Positions 7,108-18,549 of a stretch of DNA of 43,495 nt are shown here, piece after piece. The stretch covers positions 1 to 43,495 of the forward strand of contig JAJZTY010000004.1 of assembly GCA_021847325.1 (NCBI GenBank), written 5' to 3'. Numbering within the stretch: the first letter of the stretch is position 1; the number at the start of each line of letters is the position of its first letter. This DNA comes from Bacillota bacterium (lineage in GTDB: Bacteria > Bacillota_I > Bacilli_A > Erysipelotrichales > Erysipelotrichaceae). A program made the position numbers and the translations under genes. The notes beneath the pieces were generated by a model. That model had not been told where the DNA came from. It did not search any database and saw only the letters and a list, made by a program, of their open reading frames with translations.

Positions 7108-8123
7108 GTGCTAACCAGTCGTAAGATAGAAATCTTAAAAGCTATAGTAGATTCGTTTATATCAACAGCAGAACCTGTTGGATCAAAGACTTTAGTAGAG
7201 AAGTATAATCTACCTTATTCTTCTGCGACCATTCGTAATGAAATGTTAGAACTTGAAACACTTGGTTTTCTTGAGAAAACACATACCTCCAGTGGACGTG
7301 TTCCTTCTTCTTTAGGGTATCGATACTATGTCGAACATCTTATGGATGATAAGTTGGATACAAATCTACAAACAGCACTTCAAGTTGTCTTCTCTGATCG
7401 TCAATTAAAGATTGATGAAGTGATTAAGCGTAGTTGTGATATCTTAGCACAAATGACCAACTTAACCTCAATGGTTTTAGGTCCTGAAGCGAATACACAA
7501 ACACTTGAACACATAAATCTATTTCCAGTCGATCAGAATAAAGCAGTAGCTGTGTTTATTACGAATTCAGGTCATACTGAAAATAGGGTATTCCAATTTG
7601 AAGAAAAGGTAAGTGTAGAAGAATTAGCGAATTGTTGCGCAATATTGAATGAAAGATTAACTGGAACTCAACTTGATCATATTCTTGAGAAGTTACAATT
7701 AATCAAACCAATATTGGCCCAATCGATCAAACAATATGAAACCATATTTGAAGCATTCTTTGATGCCTTTATCAAATTTGCGAATACTAACTTCTACCTA
7801 AGTGGAAGTAACAACATATTTAATCAACCAGAATTTACCGATATCAATAAACTTAAACAACTGATGCAGATGTTTGAAAACAGTAAAGTGTGGAAAGATA
7901 TCGGATCCAATCAAAATGCACTTAGACTCGATGTCAGTGATCATTCTTCCTTAGTTTGGATGGATGATATGGCTGTCGTGACGAGTACATTCAAACTTGA
8001 TCAAGAAGAATCCGGACAGCTTATGGTGGTTGGACCAAGTCGCATGGAGTATGATCGAGTCGTAGCACTCATGGAGTTTATGAGTAAAGCGATTGAGACA
8101 ATTTATGGAAAAGGAGATTCATC

Positions 8124-8127
<4 letters not shown>
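7108..8127 (+). CDS. hrcA: Heat-inducible transcription repressor HrcA
   Basis: A 339-residue repressor of class I heat-shock genes. The N-terminal winged-helix domain (about residues 1-75) includes the family segments EPVGSKTL and YSSATIRNEM, and GRVPSSLGYRYYV follows. The middle and C-terminal parts are the GAF-like dimerisation region. HrcA binds CIRCE elements and needs GroE for activity in Bacillus. The start codon is GTG at 7108, eight bases after AAGGAGG. It overlaps grpE by ATGA. With two CIRCE sites at its own promoter, the operon should be autoregulated. Confidence 0.97.
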
Positions 8128-10480
<2,353 letters not shown>

Positions 10481-10484
10481 CATC

Positions 10485-10508
10485 AACCTAGGGACATCCC
10501 TAGGTTTT
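10485..10508 (+). terminator. Intercistronic hairpin between dnaK and dnaJ
   Basis: AACCTAGGG (10485-10493) pairs perfectly with CCCTAGGTT (10498-10506) around ACAT, followed by only TTTT in total. The T run is short, so this is more likely a partial terminator or an mRNA stabiliser or processing site than a full stop. The dnaJ ribosome binding site (GGAGG, 10514-10518) follows. Confidence 0.7.
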
Positions 10509-10524
10509 ATCCTGGAGGCGAAAT

Positions 10525-11637
10525 ATGGCAGATAAACGTGATTATTATGAGGTATTAGGACTTAGTAAAAACGCCACGGAAGCGGAAATAAAGAAAGCCT
10601 ATCGAAGCCTTGCGAAAAAATATCACCCTGATATCAATAAAGAAAAAGGGGCTGATATAAAGTTTAAAGAAGTACAAGAAGCGTATGAAGTTTTAAGTGA
10701 CACACAAAAACGTGCAAACTATGACCAATTTGGACATGCGTCCACTGAACAAGGATTTGGTCAAGGCTTTGGTGGATTCCAATCCGGTGGATTTGAAGAC
10801 ATCAATGATATCTTTGGATCGTTCTTTGGAGGTGGTTTTGGATCATCGCAAAGAAGACAATCAGGGCCAAGAAAAGGTGAAGATCGACTCATGCAGTTAC
10901 GCGTTGATTTCATGGACGCAATCTTTGGTAAAACAGAGAGTATTAGTTTAGATGTGGAGGAACAATGTTCCGAATGTATCGGAAGTGGAGCACACAGTAA
11001 GAGTGATGTTCAAATCTGTCCAACCTGTAATGGTAAAGGACAAGTCACAACCCAACAACGTACCCCATTTGGTGTATTCCAATCTTCCAGTGTATGTCCA
11101 GAGTGTCAAGGAACAGGTAAGAAGATTCTCAACAAATGTCATAAATGTCATGGACGAGGTTATGAACGTAAACGTGTTACCGTTGATGTGAAGATTCCAG
11201 CGGGTATCCATTCAGGCCAACAATTACGTGTTCCTGGTAAAGGAGAACGTGGTACACAAGGTGGACCTAACGGTGATTTATACATTGAAATCTTAGTGAG
11301 CCGTCATAAATACTTCCAACGTGAAGGAAATAACATTTATATCAATGTACCAGTATCCGCATTAGATGCGACACTTGGATGTAAGATAGATGTACCTACA
11401 GTTCATGGAGATGTCGAACTAACTATTCCATCTGGAACCCAAACAGGTACTCAATTTAGATTAAAAGGAAAAGGGGTAAAAGACCTTAACTCCAGTAATC
11501 AAGGTGACCAATACGTTGAAGTTAAGATTCAAGTCGATGATAAATTAAGCCGTGAAGAAAAAGAACTCTACGAAAAATTAAGAAATATTAAAGGAAAAGA
11601 CTCGATCTACGATCGTTTCAAAAAAGCATTCAAGTAA
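10525..11637 (+). CDS. dnaJ: Chaperone protein DnaJ (Hsp40)
   Basis: A 370-residue type I Hsp40 that delivers substrates to DnaK and stimulates its ATPase. The J domain is at residues 3-68 with HPD at about 34-36. A Gly/Phe-rich segment follows (about 72-108). The zinc domain at about 147-210 has four CxxCxGxG repeats: [24 protein letters not shown] and CHKCHGRG. The C-terminal peptide-binding domains follow. All expected motifs are intact. GGAGG lies at the right distance from the ATG. A terminator overlaps the stop codon. Confidence 0.98.
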   Translation: MADKRDYYEVLGLSKNATEAEIKKAYRSLAKKYHPDINKEKGADIKFKEVQEAYEVLSDTQKRANYDQFGHASTEQGFGQGFGGFQSGGFEDINDIFGSFFGGGFGSSQRRQSGPRKGEDRLMQLRVDFMDAIFGKTESISLDVEEQCSECIGSGAHSKSDVQICPTCNGKGQVTTQQRTPFGVFQSSSVCPECQGTGKKILNKCHKCHGRGYERKRVTVDVKIPAGIHSGQQLRVPGKGERGTQGGPNGDLYIEILVSRHKYFQREGNNIYINVPVSALDATLGCKIDVPTVHGDVELTIPSGTQTGTQFRLKGKGVKDLNSSNQGDQYVEVKIQVDDKLSREEKELYEKLRNIKGKDSIYDRFKKAFK

Positions 11638-11658
11638 CAGTCTTTCTGTTACTTTTTT
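11632..11658 (+). terminator. Terminator after dnaJ
   Basis: AAGTAACAG (11632-11640) pairs perfectly with CTGTTACTT (11646-11654), loop TCTTT, then a T run to 11658. It includes the dnaJ stop codon and sits only about 20 bases before clpB. Confidence 0.85.
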
Positions 11659-11677
11659 GTAAAAAGGAGGTTTTTGT

Positions 11678-14245
11678 ATGAGCATGAATCAATTTACACA
11701 AAAATTACAGTTTATTTTAAGTAAAGCAGCTGAACAAGCATTCTCAAGTAATCATCCAGAGATTACCTGTGCACATGTTTATTTAGCCATGAAACAAGAT
11801 GGTGTATTGGATGGAATACTATCTCGTTTAAACATCAATCCAACTCAATTTGAGAATATGGTAAGTGCTGCGATTGAACAATGTCCAACTCAATCTGAAG
11901 TAAGTCAACCGGTATTATCCAAAGATTTAAATCAGAGTATTTTAAATGCGTTGAATGAGATGAAGAAGAACCAAGAAACGCATTTAGGTGCTTTATTATT
12001 GTTTAAAGTTATGTTGTTTAATAAGACAACACTAAGTCAGAAGATTGTCGATACGTTTAAACTTAATAATACAGTTGTATCGCAAGCGATATCTTCGAGT
12101 TTACAAGGTAAAAAGGTTCAATCAGAAGATTCAGAAAATCAACTAGAAGCTTTACGTAAGTATGGCCGTGATTTAGTTGAAGATGTACGTAACGGTAAGA
12201 TTGATCCGATTATTGGACGAGAAGATGAAATACGACGAGTGATAGAAATACTTTCTCGTAAGACTAAAAATAATCCAGTTCTTATTGGATCACCCGGTGT
12301 AGGTAAGACTGCAGTCGTGGAAGGTTTAGCTTGGCGAATTATGAAAGGTGATATTCCTTTTGGTCTCAAGGAGAAACAACTCATAGAGCTTGATATGGGT
12401 GCACTTATTGCAGGAGCTAAATATCGTGGTGAATTTGAAGAAAGACTCAAAGCAGTTTTAGATGAAGTAAAACAAGCTGAAGGGAATATTATTCTTTTTA
12501 TCGATGAACTCCATAATTTAGTTGGGGCAGGTAAAACTGAAGGTTCAATGGATGCCGCAAATCTACTCAAACCGATGTTAGCCCGTGGTGAGTTAAGATG
12601 TATCGGTGCCACTACTTTTGATGAATATAAGAAACACATTGAAAAGGATGCGGCTTTAGAAAGAAGATTCCAAAAAATATTAGTAGATGAACCAAGTGTA
12701 GAAGAAACGATTTCTATTTTGCGTGGATTAAAAGATCGTTTTGAATCCCATCATGGGGTTAATATCTTAGATGAAGCAATTATTGCGGCGGCTAAATTAT
12801 CACACCGTTATATTAATGATCGTTTCTTACCGGATAAAGCGATAGATTTAATCGATGAAGCTTGCGCTACGATTCGTGTTGAAATGGATTCCATGCCACA
12901 AGAACTCGATGATTTAAATCGTAAGATAATGCAGCTTGAGATTGAAGAAATATCCTTGAAGAAGGAAACAGATGAGCGTACACTAGATCGATTAGAAGAA
13001 TTACGTAAAGAACTATCGAATCTCAAGGAAGAACATAAGATTTTAGATTTGAAATGGAAAGAAGAAAAGAAATTCCTAGATCAAGTCAAAGGGGATAAAG
13101 AAGCTTTAGAAAAAGCACGACTTGATTTAGAAAACGCAAGTAATGATGCACGATACGAAGAAGCGGCTCGTCTTCAATATGAAACCATTCCAAACTTAGA
13201 GAAACGCATTAAGCTTGAACAAGATAAAAAGAAAGATGGAGCTTTGATTCAAGAGATTGTGGATGAAGAACTCATTGCGAAGATCGTTTCACGTTGGACT
13301 CATATTGATGTAAGTAAACTGATGTCAACAGAAAGACAAAAACTCTTACAACTTCCTAAGATCCTTGCACAACGTGTTATGGGTCAAGAAGAAGCTTTAC
13401 AACTCGTTAGCTCTGCGATTATGCGTTCTAAAGCACATATTCAAGATGAACATCGCCCTATTGGATCATTCTTATTCTTAGGTCCAACAGGGGTTGGTAA
13501 AACAGAAGTCGCAAAAGCACTTGCGGCACAGCTCTTTGATGATGAAAGTAAGATTGTACGCATTGATATGAGTGAGTATATGGAGAAACATTCAGTATCA
13601 CGTTTGATTGGTGCACCTCCAGGATACATAGGCTATGAAGAAGGTGGACAGTTAACGGAGGCAGTACGGCGAAAACCATATTCTATCGTATTATTGGATG
13701 AAATCGAAAAAGCACATCCTGATGTATTCAATATCCTTTTACAAATCTTGGAGGATGGAAGAATTACAGATAATCAAGGTGTTGTGGTTAACTTTACCAA
13801 TACCTTAGTCATTATGACAAGTAACTTGGCATCTCAATACATCTTGGATGAGGATGAATCACGACGTGAACAACTTGTTATGGCAGAAGTTCAAAGAACA
13901 TTTAAACCAGAATTTATTAATCGAATCGATGAGATTGTGATATTTAATCCATTAAATAATCAAGTATTGAGTCAAATTGCGGATAAGTTTATTTCAGAAT
14001 TAAGAAATAGATTACAAGCTCAAAACTATCGATTAGAAGTCACAAGTACGGCTAAACAGAACATAATATTAGAGGGTAGTGATCTTCAATATGGTGCACG
14101 TCCTATGAAACGACATATTCAAAGACAGATTGAAAGTAAAATTGCATACTTTATCTTAGAGAATAATCCACCTCAAGATTCAAATATTTTTGTCGATTAT
14201 GAAAATCATGATTATGTAGTTAGAGTTAAAAATCAGATGAATTAA
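11678..14245 (+). CDS. clpB: ATP-dependent disaggregase ClpB
   Basis: An 855-residue Hsp100 that pulls apart protein aggregates with DnaK, DnaJ and GrpE. It has a Clp N-domain (about 1-145), a first AAA+ domain with Walker A GSPGVGKT near 205, a coiled-coil M domain (about 400-520, rich in Glu/Lys/Leu) and a second AAA+ domain with Walker A GPTGVGKT near 602 and DEIEKAHPDVF. The long M domain, and no ClpP-binding IGF/L loop that I can see, separate ClpB from ClpC and ClpA. AAGGAGG precedes the ATG. A terminator lies between it and dnaJ and I see no separate CIRCE element, so it may be fed by read-through or have a promoter I cannot identify. Confidence 0.97.
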   Translation: MSMNQFTQKLQFILSKAAEQAFSSNHPEITCAHVYLAMKQDGVLDGILSRLNINPTQFENMVSAAIEQCPTQSEVSQPVLSKDLNQSILNALNEMKKNQETHLGALLLFKVMLFNKTTLSQKIVDTFKLNNTVVSQAISSSLQGKKVQSEDSENQLEALRKYGRDLVEDVRNGKIDPIIGREDEIRRVIEILSRKTKNNPVLIGSPGVGKTAVVEGLAWRIMKGDIPFGLKEKQLIELDMGALIAGAKYRGEFEERLKAVLDEVKQAEGNIILFIDELHNLVGAGKTEGSMDAANLLKPMLARGELRCIGATTFDEYKKHIEKDAALERRFQKILVDEPSVEETISILRGLKDRFESHHGVNILDEAIIAAAKLSHRYINDRFLPDKAIDLIDEACATIRVEMDSMPQELDDLNRKIMQLEIEEISLKKETDERTLDRLEELRKELSNLKEEHKILDLKWKEEKKFLDQVKGDKEALEKARLDLENASNDARYEEAARLQYETIPNLEKRIKLEQDKKKDGALIQEIVDEELIAKIVSRWTHIDVSKLMSTERQKLLQLPKILAQRVMGQEEALQLVSSAIMRSKAHIQDEHRPIGSFLFLGPTGVGKTEVAKALAAQLFDDESKIVRIDMSEYMEKHSVSRLIGAPPGYIGYEEGGQLTEAVRRKPYSIVLLDEIEKAHPDVFNILLQILEDGRITDNQGVVVNFTNTLVIMTSNLASQYILDEDESRREQLVMAEVQRTFKPEFINRIDEIVIFNPLNNQVLSQIADKFISELRNRLQAQNYRLEVTSTAKQNIILEGSDLQYGARPMKRHIQRQIESKIAYFILENNPPQDSNIFVDYENHDYVVRVKNQMN

Positions 14246-14265
14246 GCACAGAAATGTGCTTTTTT
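14244..14265 (+). terminator. Terminator of clpB
   Basis: AAGCACA (14244-14250) pairs with TGTGCTT (14255-14261) around a GAAA tetraloop, followed by T to 14265. It overlaps the clpB stop codon. Confidence 0.88.
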
Positions 14266-14275
14266 CATATTAGAG

Positions 14276-14284
14276 TATGATAAT
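14276..14284 (+). promoter_or_regulatory. -10 region next to the flippase-like gene
   Basis: TATGATAAT: either TATGAT (14276-14281) or GATAAT (14279-14284) can act as a -10 box. The start would fall within about seven bases of the ATG at 14295. No clear -35 box or Shine-Dalgarno sequence is present. Confidence 0.45.
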
Positions 14285-14294
14285 ATGGTTAAGT

Positions 14295-15341
14295 ATGAAA
14301 AAACTTTTTAGTCAAACATGGTTCACAATTCTATACATATTAGTCTTAAGTGGACTCGCTCTTGGATTAGCGTTATACGATAGTTTTGATGTAGTAGTTC
14401 AAACTTTAAGTCAAGTTAATATTTTATTATTGATTATCATGGCCTTTTGGGGATTACTCCCATTTATAATTCATGGCATAATCCTAAAGCTAATGGCAAG
14501 TCATATGTGTCCTAAATATCGATTTATCGATGGATTTGTGAATGCGTTAATTGGTGGATTTATGTCTGGTGTTACGCCATCGAGTACAGGTGGACAATTT
14601 GCACAATCGTATACGTTTAAGAAACAAGGACTTAAAGGAAGTCATGGGGCTGGTATTATTTGGCTTGATTTCTTTCTTTACTCTATTACTTTGGTTGTGA
14701 TTGCATTACTCTTATTCTTTACGAATTTTAATGAGTTTGCGCATAGTTCTATTACACTGGTGTTTGGTTTAGGATTACTCATAAATTTAATCATTATTGT
14801 ATTGTTGGGATTAATGGTGTTTAAACCTAATATTTATCGTAAACTAATGCACTTCATTTTCCATTTAACAGAAAAATTAAAGTGGGTTAAACAAAAAGAA
14901 AAAATGATACATGCATGGGATCAAATACTTGAACATTTCTATCAAGCTCAATCAGTTATTACTGAAAACAGAGGTATGTTGTGGCAATTATTTGGATTAA
15001 ATGCATTAAAAATATTGGTGTACTTTGCGACTCCACTCGTTATTGGGTTTTTACTTAACTTAGATATTAAATTAAAGATGATAGTAGAATTGATTGCTTT
15101 AGCATCTTTCATCACAATAGCGAATACTTTTGTACCTTTACCTGGTGCAGCTGGCGCAACTGAGAGTTTGTTTGTTTTAACCTTTTCAACGGTATTAGGT
15201 AAAGCAGCTGCCGCAAGTATTATGATTTTATGGCGATTTTTCAGTTTTTATCTTATTCTAATTATAGGTGGATTTTTGTTCTTCAAAGTTAGACATCAAA
15301 AAGATAAGGAGATTCAAGATGAAGAAATTAATTATTACTAG
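14295..15341 (+). CDS. Flippase-like integral membrane protein (UPF0104, MprF transmembrane-domain family)
   Basis: A 348-residue protein with about eight membrane segments, related to the membrane half of lysyl-phosphatidylglycerol synthase MprF. The family mark TPSSTGGQFAQSYTFKKQG lies near residues 95-113, and a second one, PLPGAAGATES, near 280. It has no C-terminal lysyltransferase domain, so it is not a complete MprF; the substrate of such stand-alone members is not established. I chose the ATG at 14295 (MKKLFSQTW). An in-frame ATG at 14277 would add six residues but lies inside the promoter-like sequence. Its 3' end overlaps the next gene by 23 bases. Confidence 0.85.
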   Translation: MKKLFSQTWFTILYILVLSGLALGLALYDSFDVVVQTLSQVNILLLIIMAFWGLLPFIIHGIILKLMASHMCPKYRFIDGFVNALIGGFMSGVTPSSTGGQFAQSYTFKKQGLKGSHGAGIIWLDFFLYSITLVVIALLLFFTNFNEFAHSSITLVFGLGLLINLIIIVLLGLMVFKPNIYRKLMHFIFHLTEKLKWVKQKEKMIHAWDQILEHFYQAQSVITENRGMLWQLFGLNALKILVYFATPLVIGFLLNLDIKLKMIVELIALASFITIANTFVPLPGAAGATESLFVLTFSTVLGKAAAASIMILWRFFSFYLILIIGGFLFFKVRHQKDKEIQDEEINYY

Positions 15342-15558
15342 TCTCGTTTTATTGTTTTTGAGTGGATGTAATCTTCAAGTAATTGATACAACATGGAAAT
15401 ATGATTATGCCTATATTAATGTTGGGGATGAAACCATTAAGTGTGAAGTAGATTCATGGAAAGACTATTCTGAAAGTGATATGTTACAAGTTAGATGTAA
15501 AGATGGTCGTTCTTTCTTGGGACATGCGGCTTCAATTATCTTACAAAGCGGTGAGTAA
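15319..15558 (+). CDS. Small predicted lipoprotein
   Basis: A 79-residue protein with a lipoprotein signal: MKKLIITSLVLLFLSGC, with the lipid-modified Cys at position 17. The mature part is about 62 residues: VIDTTWKYDYAYINVGD, then CEVDSWKDYSESDMLQV and CKDGRSFLGH. A DTT(W/Y)xxD ... WxDY ... DGxxxLxH pattern recurs in short hypothetical proteins of Firmicutes and their phages, but I know no function for it. The ATG at 15319 follows AAGGAG; the frame is open further upstream but only in overlap with the membrane-protein gene. The start lies inside that gene and its TAA overlaps the next ATG (TAATG), so the three genes are tightly coupled. Confidence 0.82.
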   Translation: MKKLIITSLVLLFLSGCNLQVIDTTWKYDYAYINVGDETIKCEVDSWKDYSESDMLQVRCKDGRSFLGHAASIILQSGE

Positions 15559-16229
15559 TGATTATTAAGCAGATGAGATTGGATGATACAATCCTAGAGT
15601 ACATGATTGTATTAGAAAATCGTAGATCCGTTGTAATGCGATTTAGAAATGGAGCTTTAGTTGTTAAGGCTCCTTTAAATATTCCTCTAAAGACACTCGA
15701 TGATTGGATTGATTCTAAGAAAGATTGGATTTTGAGACAATTACGAATTCAAGTTAAGTTGAATGTGGATGAGAATTCTATGTGGTTTCAAAATCGTAAG
15801 ATTCATTTACGTTATGAAAATTATCCAAAACTTGGGTATGAGTTAAGTCCGACTGAACTTGTCATACTTTATCCAAAATCCATGAGTAAAGAATCGGCTT
15901 ACAATCGAGTACGTAAACAACTCGCGATTGATATTATTCTACCAATCATGTATCGTATGATGGAAATGACACAACTAAAACCCAATAAGATAGAACTAAA
16001 AAGTTTAAAACGCAGTTGGGGAAGATGTGATTCGAATCGTAATATACGTTTAAGTGAGAAGATGATTGAATGTGATCCTCGTTTTATTGAGTATGTTTGT
16101 GTCCATGAATTAATGCATCTTAAGCATATGAATCATTCTAAAGAGTTCTATCAATCCATTGAAGCTATTCTTCCGGATTATAAGAAAAGACGTCGTATGA
16201 CGCCTTATCAATTTGGTTATTTAACTTGA
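15558..16229 (+). CDS. YgjP-family (DUF45) zinc metalloprotease-like protein
   Basis: A 223-residue protein of the YgjP/M48-like family. The zinc motif HELMH lies in YVCVHELMHLKHMNHS near residues 177-192, with a third ligand expected in the following helix. Upstream is the family segment KRSWGRCDSNRNIRLSEKMI. Members are predicted soluble metallopeptidases often linked to restriction systems or translation genes; the substrate is unknown. It starts by TAATG overlap with the lipoprotein gene. Its last 13 bases overlap the 3' end of rqcH on the other strand, and no terminator is seen between the two. Confidence 0.9.
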   Translation: MIIKQMRLDDTILEYMIVLENRRSVVMRFRNGALVVKAPLNIPLKTLDDWIDSKKDWILRQLRIQVKLNVDENSMWFQNRKIHLRYENYPKLGYELSPTELVILYPKSMSKESAYNRVRKQLAIDIILPIMYRMMEMTQLKPNKIELKSLKRSWGRCDSNRNIRLSEKMIECDPRFIEYVCVHELMHLKHMNHSKEFYQSIEAILPDYKKRRRMTPYQFGYLT

Positions 16230-17860
16230 TATTGTCTAATCCATTGATTAATTTCATCTTCAATAGGTTCGACATACACACTGGTATACTGTGTAACACT
16301 CACTAATCCCGGCTTTGAGTCTGGGATTTTTTTAATGTCTTTGATATATGCGACTTGAACTTCAACTTTCTTAGAACCTCTTGCCTTTGAATAATGAGCA
16401 CTCAAGCATGCGGCCATATTCTTATGTTCATTGCTTATATTTTCGCCTTGAAGTAGAACATGAGCTCCATGATAATCCTTCGCATGGAACCATAAATCTT
16501 TCTTTTGGCCTAATTTGAAGGTAATGGTTTCATTTTGAAGATTATTCTTACCAACATAAATTCGTATATTATTATCAAGAATTAATTGAAGATAATGAAC
16601 TTTTTGAACCTTAGAACTCTTCTTAGGTAATTTTGATCGAATGTACATCCCTTTAATGAGTTCTTCTTTTATTTCCATCGCATCATGTACACTCGCAATC
16701 GCAAGTTGTTGGGTTAATCCATTAAAGTAATCTTGTTCATCTTGATTAATCTTCAATTGATTCAAGATATGAACTTGACCTTTCTTACCTTTTTGGTACT
16801 TGTTGTAATAACGTTGTGCATTTTGTTTACCATCGTATTTTTCATCCAAAGGAATAACACGTGTTTCATCGGTCTCGAAATCTTTTACTTCGAATGATTT
16901 TAGACCTTTTTGTAGATGCATACCATAGGCATAGAGATAATCCCCATACGTTCTCCACTTCTCACAATCAAGCGCTTCATCGTATGCTTCAAGTAATTTA
17001 GGACGCTTAGTTTGTGCTTTCTTAAGTTCTCTTTGAATAAACTTAAGCATATCGCCTGAATGTTGTTTGATACGTTCTTTCTCTTCTAGAGATTGATAAA
17101 CCATATCTAAACCTTCCATTAAAGGATAGACTTTAAAGCTTTGAGATACATGTAATAGGGGGATACAATGAAATACCTCTTCTTTATTGTTTACGATATG
17201 AAGATGATGACTCTTTGAAATCATATTCATGATATCTCTAAATGTTTCACCTTTTTCTAAACGATGTTCTATTTCTCTAGCAAGTAATGGTGAGAACCCA
17301 TGAAATTGATTCATGATGGATTCACTAGAATCGTAATCACTTATAAATGGATCTTTACGATTTTGTTGATCAGGAAGAGTATATTCAGCACCTGGATGAA
17401 TCGTACGCTTTGTATTCTCGTACGCTGGTATTCTCTTAAGCGCATCCATGATTCGATTGGTTTCATCCACAAACACGATATTTGCGTATTTTCCCATTAG
17501 TTCGATCATCAACTTATACTGATGTAAGTCACCCATTTCATTGCGTTTCTGGATATTGATTTCAACCAATCGATCTAATTCGATCTGCTTAATCGATAGA
17601 ATTAATCCATCTTCAATATGTTTTCGAAGGTACATCACAAAATTACTGGGTTCTTGTGGAGGGACAAAATTCTGATTTGATATTTGAATTCGATTATGAA
17701 CTGAATGGGCGGATATGAGGAGTTGGTATTTGTCCTTATTTGATCGTACATTTAAAAGAATCTCATTCTCGGATAAGTTGTATATTCTTTGAATCTTGAG
17801 AGGACATATTGCCTCAAGCGGCTTAATAATTCGACTTAAAAGTATTCCATCCAGTGCCAT
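16217..17860 (-). CDS. rqcH: Ribosome quality-control protein RqcH (NFACT family)
   Basis: A 547-residue NEMF/Tae2-type protein. In Bacillus, RqcH binds stalled 50S subunits with peptidyl-tRNA and recruits tRNA-Ala to add C-terminal alanine tails that mark the peptide for ClpXP. The order is NFACT-N (about 1-200), helix-hairpin and long coiled coil (about 260-420) and the NFACT-R domain with KDLWFHAKDYHGAHVLL near 450-470. Asp96-Arg97 (IELDRLVEI) matches the DR pair needed for tRNA binding in RqcH. GAGGT precedes the ATG and an extended -10 box lies upstream, divergent from gmk. Older annotations call such proteins fibronectin-binding (FbpA). No rqcP is next to it. Confidence 0.93.
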   Translation of the reverse strand: MALDGILLSRIIKPLEAICPLKIQRIYNLSENEILLNVRSNKDKYQLLISAHSVHNRIQISNQNFVPPQEPSNFVMYLRKHIEDGLILSIKQIELDRLVEINIQKRNEMGDLHQYKLMIELMGKYANIVFVDETNRIMDALKRIPAYENTKRTIHPGAEYTLPDQQNRKDPFISDYDSSESIMNQFHGFSPLLAREIEHRLEKGETFRDIMNMISKSHHLHIVNNKEEVFHCIPLLHVSQSFKVYPLMEGLDMVYQSLEEKERIKQHSGDMLKFIQRELKKAQTKRPKLLEAYDEALDCEKWRTYGDYLYAYGMHLQKGLKSFEVKDFETDETRVIPLDEKYDGKQNAQRYYNKYQKGKKGQVHILNQLKINQDEQDYFNGLTQQLAIASVHDAMEIKEELIKGMYIRSKLPKKSSKVQKVHYLQLILDNNIRIYVGKNNLQNETITFKLGQKKDLWFHAKDYHGAHVLLQGENISNEHKNMAACLSAHYSKARGSKKVEVQVAYIKDIKKIPDSKPGLVSVTQYTSVYVEPIEDEINQWIRQYQVK

Positions 17861-17883
17861 AGCTAAACCTCTATTGAAATAAT

Positions 17884-17892
17884 ATTATATCA
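17884..17892 (-). promoter_or_regulatory. Extended -10 promoter of rqcH
   Basis: On the minus strand TGaTATAAT, about 24 bases before the rqcH ATG, with GAGGT between them. It abuts the gmk -35 box (17895-17900), so the two divergent promoters nearly touch. Confidence 0.65.
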
Positions 17893-17894
17893 CA

Positions 17895-17923
17895 TTGACA
17901 CAAGGCATCTAAGTGAGTATGAT
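17895..17923 (+). promoter_or_regulatory. Promoter of gmk
   Basis: Perfect TTGACA (17895-17900), a 17-base spacer, TATGAT (17918-17923). The expected start near 17930 rules out the in-frame GTG at 17913 as the gmk start. Confidence 0.85.
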
Positions 17924-17945
17924 ACTTGATAAAAGAGGACAAGAA

Positions 17946-18515
17946 ATGAAGAAAGGTTTATTAATTATACTGAGCGGACCGAGTGGGGTGGGCAAGGGAA
18001 CCGTTCGAAGTTTATTCTTTGATGATCCGGAATTAAATATCGCTTTTTCCGTATCGATGACAACTCGTTCACAACGAGCAACAGAAAAAGATGGAGTAGA
18101 TTATTACTTTGTCACAAAAGATCGCTTCTTAGAAGCCATCAAGAATGATGAATTATTAGAATATGCAGAGTTTGTTGGAAACTATTATGGAACACCAATG
18201 GATAAGGTTGAAGAGCTGCGCAATCAAGGAAAGAATGTATTACTTGAAATTGAAGTACAAGGTGCGATTCAAGTAAAAGCGAAAGTTCCTGATGCTTTAA
18301 CGATATTCATAGTCCCTCCTAGTATGGAAGAACTCGAAAAACGAATTCGTGGACGTAAAAGTGAAGCCCCTGAGGTTGTTGCCAAACGCTTAGAAAAAGC
18401 TTCAAAAGAAATGGAAATGGTAGGACAGTACAAGTTCGTGGTATGCAATGATGACCCTAAACTTGCCGCATCGATCATCTCACTTATTATAAAAAGACAT
18501 ATGGAAATGGCCTAG
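17946..18515 (+). CDS. gmk: Guanylate kinase
   Basis: Phosphorylates GMP to GDP with ATP. The P-loop ILSGPSGVGKGT lies at residues 6-17, followed by the GMP-binding segments SMTTRSQRATEKDGVDYYF and EYAEFVGNYYGTP. The lid region IRGRKSEAPEVVAKRL is near 135-150. With the ATG at 17946 the protein has 189 residues, normal for the family. An in-frame GTG at 17913 would lie inside the -10 box, so I reject it. AGAGGA precedes the chosen ATG. In most Firmicutes gmk is followed by rpoZ and coaBC before priA; both are missing here. Confidence 0.97.
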   Translation: MKKGLLIILSGPSGVGKGTVRSLFFDDPELNIAFSVSMTTRSQRATEKDGVDYYFVTKDRFLEAIKNDELLEYAEFVGNYYGTPMDKVEELRNQGKNVLLEIEVQGAIQVKAKVPDALTIFIVPPSMEELEKRIRGRKSEAPEVVAKRLEKASKEMEMVGQYKFVVCNDDPKLAASIISLIIKRHMEMA

Positions 18516-18531
18516 CCTTCCATATTTTTTT
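18499..18531 (+). terminator. Terminator of gmk
   Basis: ATATGGAA (18499-18506) pairs with TTCCATAT (18518-18525); an inner GGC/GCC pair extends the stem around the TAG stop. A T run to 18531 follows. The stem starts inside the gene. Confidence 0.85.
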
Positions 18532-18534
18532 ATA

Positions 18535-18543
18535 TGGTATAAT
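18535..18543 (+). promoter_or_regulatory. Extended -10 promoter of priA
   Basis: TGgTATAAT, a full extended -10 element, ends six bases before the priA ATG at 18550. The start of transcription should coincide with the A of the ATG. Confidence 0.7.
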
Positions 18544-18549
18544 TGTTTC

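Noticed and set aside
12139-12639. 166-codon open frame on the minus strand inside clpB
   Set aside because: Its sequence is rich in Ser and Pro as expected from the reverse of an AAA+ gene, it has no ribosome binding site, and clpB is intact on the other strand.
14277-14294. ATG at 14277 as start of the flippase-like protein
   Set aside because: It overlaps the TATGATAAT promoter element. MKKLFSQTW from 14295 is a more natural membrane-protein N-terminus.
17913-17945. GTG at 17913 as start of gmk
   Set aside because: It lies at the -10 box (17918-17923) of a near-perfect promoter, so it would not be transcribed. The ATG at 17946 has a ribosome binding site and gives the standard N-terminus.
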